Shown here piece after piece: positions 63,312 to 64,000 of a stretch of 64,000 nt of DNA. The notes under the pieces are model-generated. The model made no database searches and was not told the origin of the DNA. It saw nothing but the letters and a program-made list of their open reading frames with translations. Position numbers and translations under genes: made by a program. The number at the start of each line of letters is the position of its first letter. The stretch's first letter is position 1. Source of the stretch: Desulfurispira natronophila (GTDB taxonomy: Bacteria > Chrysiogenota > Chrysiogenetes > Chrysiogenales > Chrysiogenaceae); the NCBI RefSeq assembly GCF_014203025.1, contig NZ_JACHID010000006.1:1-64000 (forward strand), given 5' to 3'.

Positions 63312-63968
63312 ATGGCCACTCAAAACACGGTACTGCGCCACAACCGCATTATTCGCACCACCCACTGGACCATTGCCATCAGCGCACTGCTGCTGCTCTT
63401 CTCTGGCTTCGGCGAGCTTCCCATGTATGGCCGCTACGGCTTGGTGAACTTACCGGGAATGGCCTGGTCGTCAAACTACGAAATCCATCTGATCATCCAC
63501 TACATCGCGGCATTTTTCTTTACTACGGCGGTGAGCTTCCATCTAGTGCATCACACCATACGGCGTGAGTTTGCCACCTTGCCACGCCGCGGCGACGCCA
63601 AAGAGAGCTTGCAGATAATCAAGGCCATGCTCACCAAAAAGCCGGAGCCGCCCCACGGCAAGTTTCTCGCCGAGCAACGCCTGGCCTACGTCGCCATGGG
63701 GGGCGTTTCACTGTTGCTGATTCTCACCGGATTGTTCAAGACCTGGAAGAACATCGGCAACGCTATTCCCGACCCCATGCTCCTGCAGTGGATCACCTAC
63801 GCCCATACCCTTTTGGCCATGCCTTTCTTGCTGCTGCTCTTTGCGCACCTGGGAGCTTTTATTGTGAAAGAAAACCGCCCCCTCTTCAAATCCATGTTCA
63901 CCGGACGCGTTCCCCGAGAGTACGCTGAGCACCGCCATCCCAAATGGGATGCCGATCGGGAAGACTGA
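63312..63968 (+). CDS. Formate dehydrogenase-type cytochrome b subunit
   Basis: 218 residues from the ATG at 63312 (GGGAGGGC site), starting one base after the Fe-S subunit's stop codon. Four membrane helices (about 18-36, 52-78, 116-136, 150-172). His residues that could hold the two b hemes: T-H-W near 18, I-H-Y near 62, H-L-V-H-H near 78-82, A-H-T near 148 and A-H-L near 161. Matches FdnI/FdoI-type quinone-reducing cytochromes. Catalytic partner missing nearby. Confidence 0.88.
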   Translation: MATQNTVLRHNRIIRTTHWTIAISALLLLFSGFGELPMYGRYGLVNLPGMAWSSNYEIHLIIHYIAAFFFTTAVSFHLVHHTIRREFATLPRRGDAKESLQIIKAMLTKKPEPPHGKFLAEQRLAYVAMGGVSLLLILTGLFKTWKNIGNAIPDPMLLQWITYAHTLLAMPFLLLLFAHLGAFIVKENRPLFKSMFTGRVPREYAEHRHPKWDADRED

Positions 63969-63974
63969 GTTTGC

Positions 63975-63999
63975 GGTTGCCGCCTTCGTGGCGGCAACC
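63975..63999 (+). terminator. Hairpin closing the Fe-S/cytochrome b operon
   Basis: GGTTGCCGCC (63975-63984), loop TTCGT, GGCGGCAACC (63990-63999): a perfect 10-bp stem just after the cytochrome stop. The window ends here, so any T tract lies outside it. Confidence 0.7.
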
Positions 64000-64000
64000 C

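Noticed and set aside
1-64000. CRISPR arrays, prophage genes, integrases, rRNA operons, replication origin
   Set aside because: None seen. No regular short spaced repeats, no phage structural or integrase genes, no DnaA-box cluster and no rRNA sequence were found in reading the window.

Overview
The window looks like chromosomal DNA of a Gram-negative, respiratory and probably anaerobic bacterium. It encodes two ADP-heptose-type glycosyltransferases (GT9), Lnt, outer-membrane-type lipoproteins, and a Tat-exported Fe-S subunit with a cytochrome b of formate-dehydrogenase type. It is very rich in signal transduction: several kinases carry an H-Q-W-R-Q-P-L phospho-acceptor box, and there is a CheB-CheR-PAS-kinase fusion and a BarA-like hybrid kinase. 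DivIVA, DUF116, DUF2905 and several FapA/DUF342 proteins also occur. This mix fits sulfur/metal-respiring deep lineages (deltaproteobacterial groups, Chrysiogenota). The exact phylum is a guess from gene content only.

Layout. 1-9.6 kb, minus strand: NicO-type metal exporter and DUF1007 partner, short-form HisG, MurA, GlnE, a WalJ-like metallo-beta-lactamase protein downstream of Hfq, and a DUF1015 protein. 9.9-17.5 kb: thioesterase, BamE-like lipoprotein, two Hsp20 chaperones behind a candidate sigma-54 promoter and followed by an NtrC-type regulator, an orphan lipoprotein flanked by 59-bp direct repeats, and a lipoamide-dehydrogenase-like flavoprotein. 17.9-24.5 kb: a kinase with a degenerate metallo-beta-lactamase domain and its response regulator, MarR, a TrmN6-like methyltransferase, and a chemoreceptor. 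24.8-28.7 kb is accessory DNA: an in-frame chimera of an ABC ATPase and a HlyD adaptor, then an ATPase/TOPRIM gene pair bracketed by two copies of a dispersed repeat.

28.8-37.3 kb is housekeeping: MFS pump, Lnt, TcdA, MtnA, then the ylm-type cluster (divIVA, yggT, proC, yggS, pgeF) led by a tRNA-Leu(CAG) with a clear promoter. 37.4-44.4 kb: CheY-like regulator, the 1275-residue CheB-CheR-kinase, DUF2905, and an overlapping FapA pair. 44.4-48.7 kb: a tightly overlapping GT9-GT9-def-fmt-DUF116 operon. 48.8-56.8 kb, plus strand: an ABC permease and an ABC 'ATPase' that has lost every catalytic motif, then murI, rph, rdgB and a second overlapping FapA/DUF342 pair. 56.9-64 kb: BarA-like hybrid kinase, YjbQ, an HD-GYP response regulator, and an Fe-S/cytochrome b pair without a catalytic subunit, closed by a terminator-like hairpin.

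The features most worth following are the pseudo-ABC transporter, the ATPase/TOPRIM cassette between repeats, the ABC-HlyD chimera, the degenerate metallo-beta-lactamase kinase, and the four FapA-like proteins in two overlapping pairs. Starts were moved inward where a ribosome-binding site and family length support it. All functional calls come from reading motifs; no database search was run.
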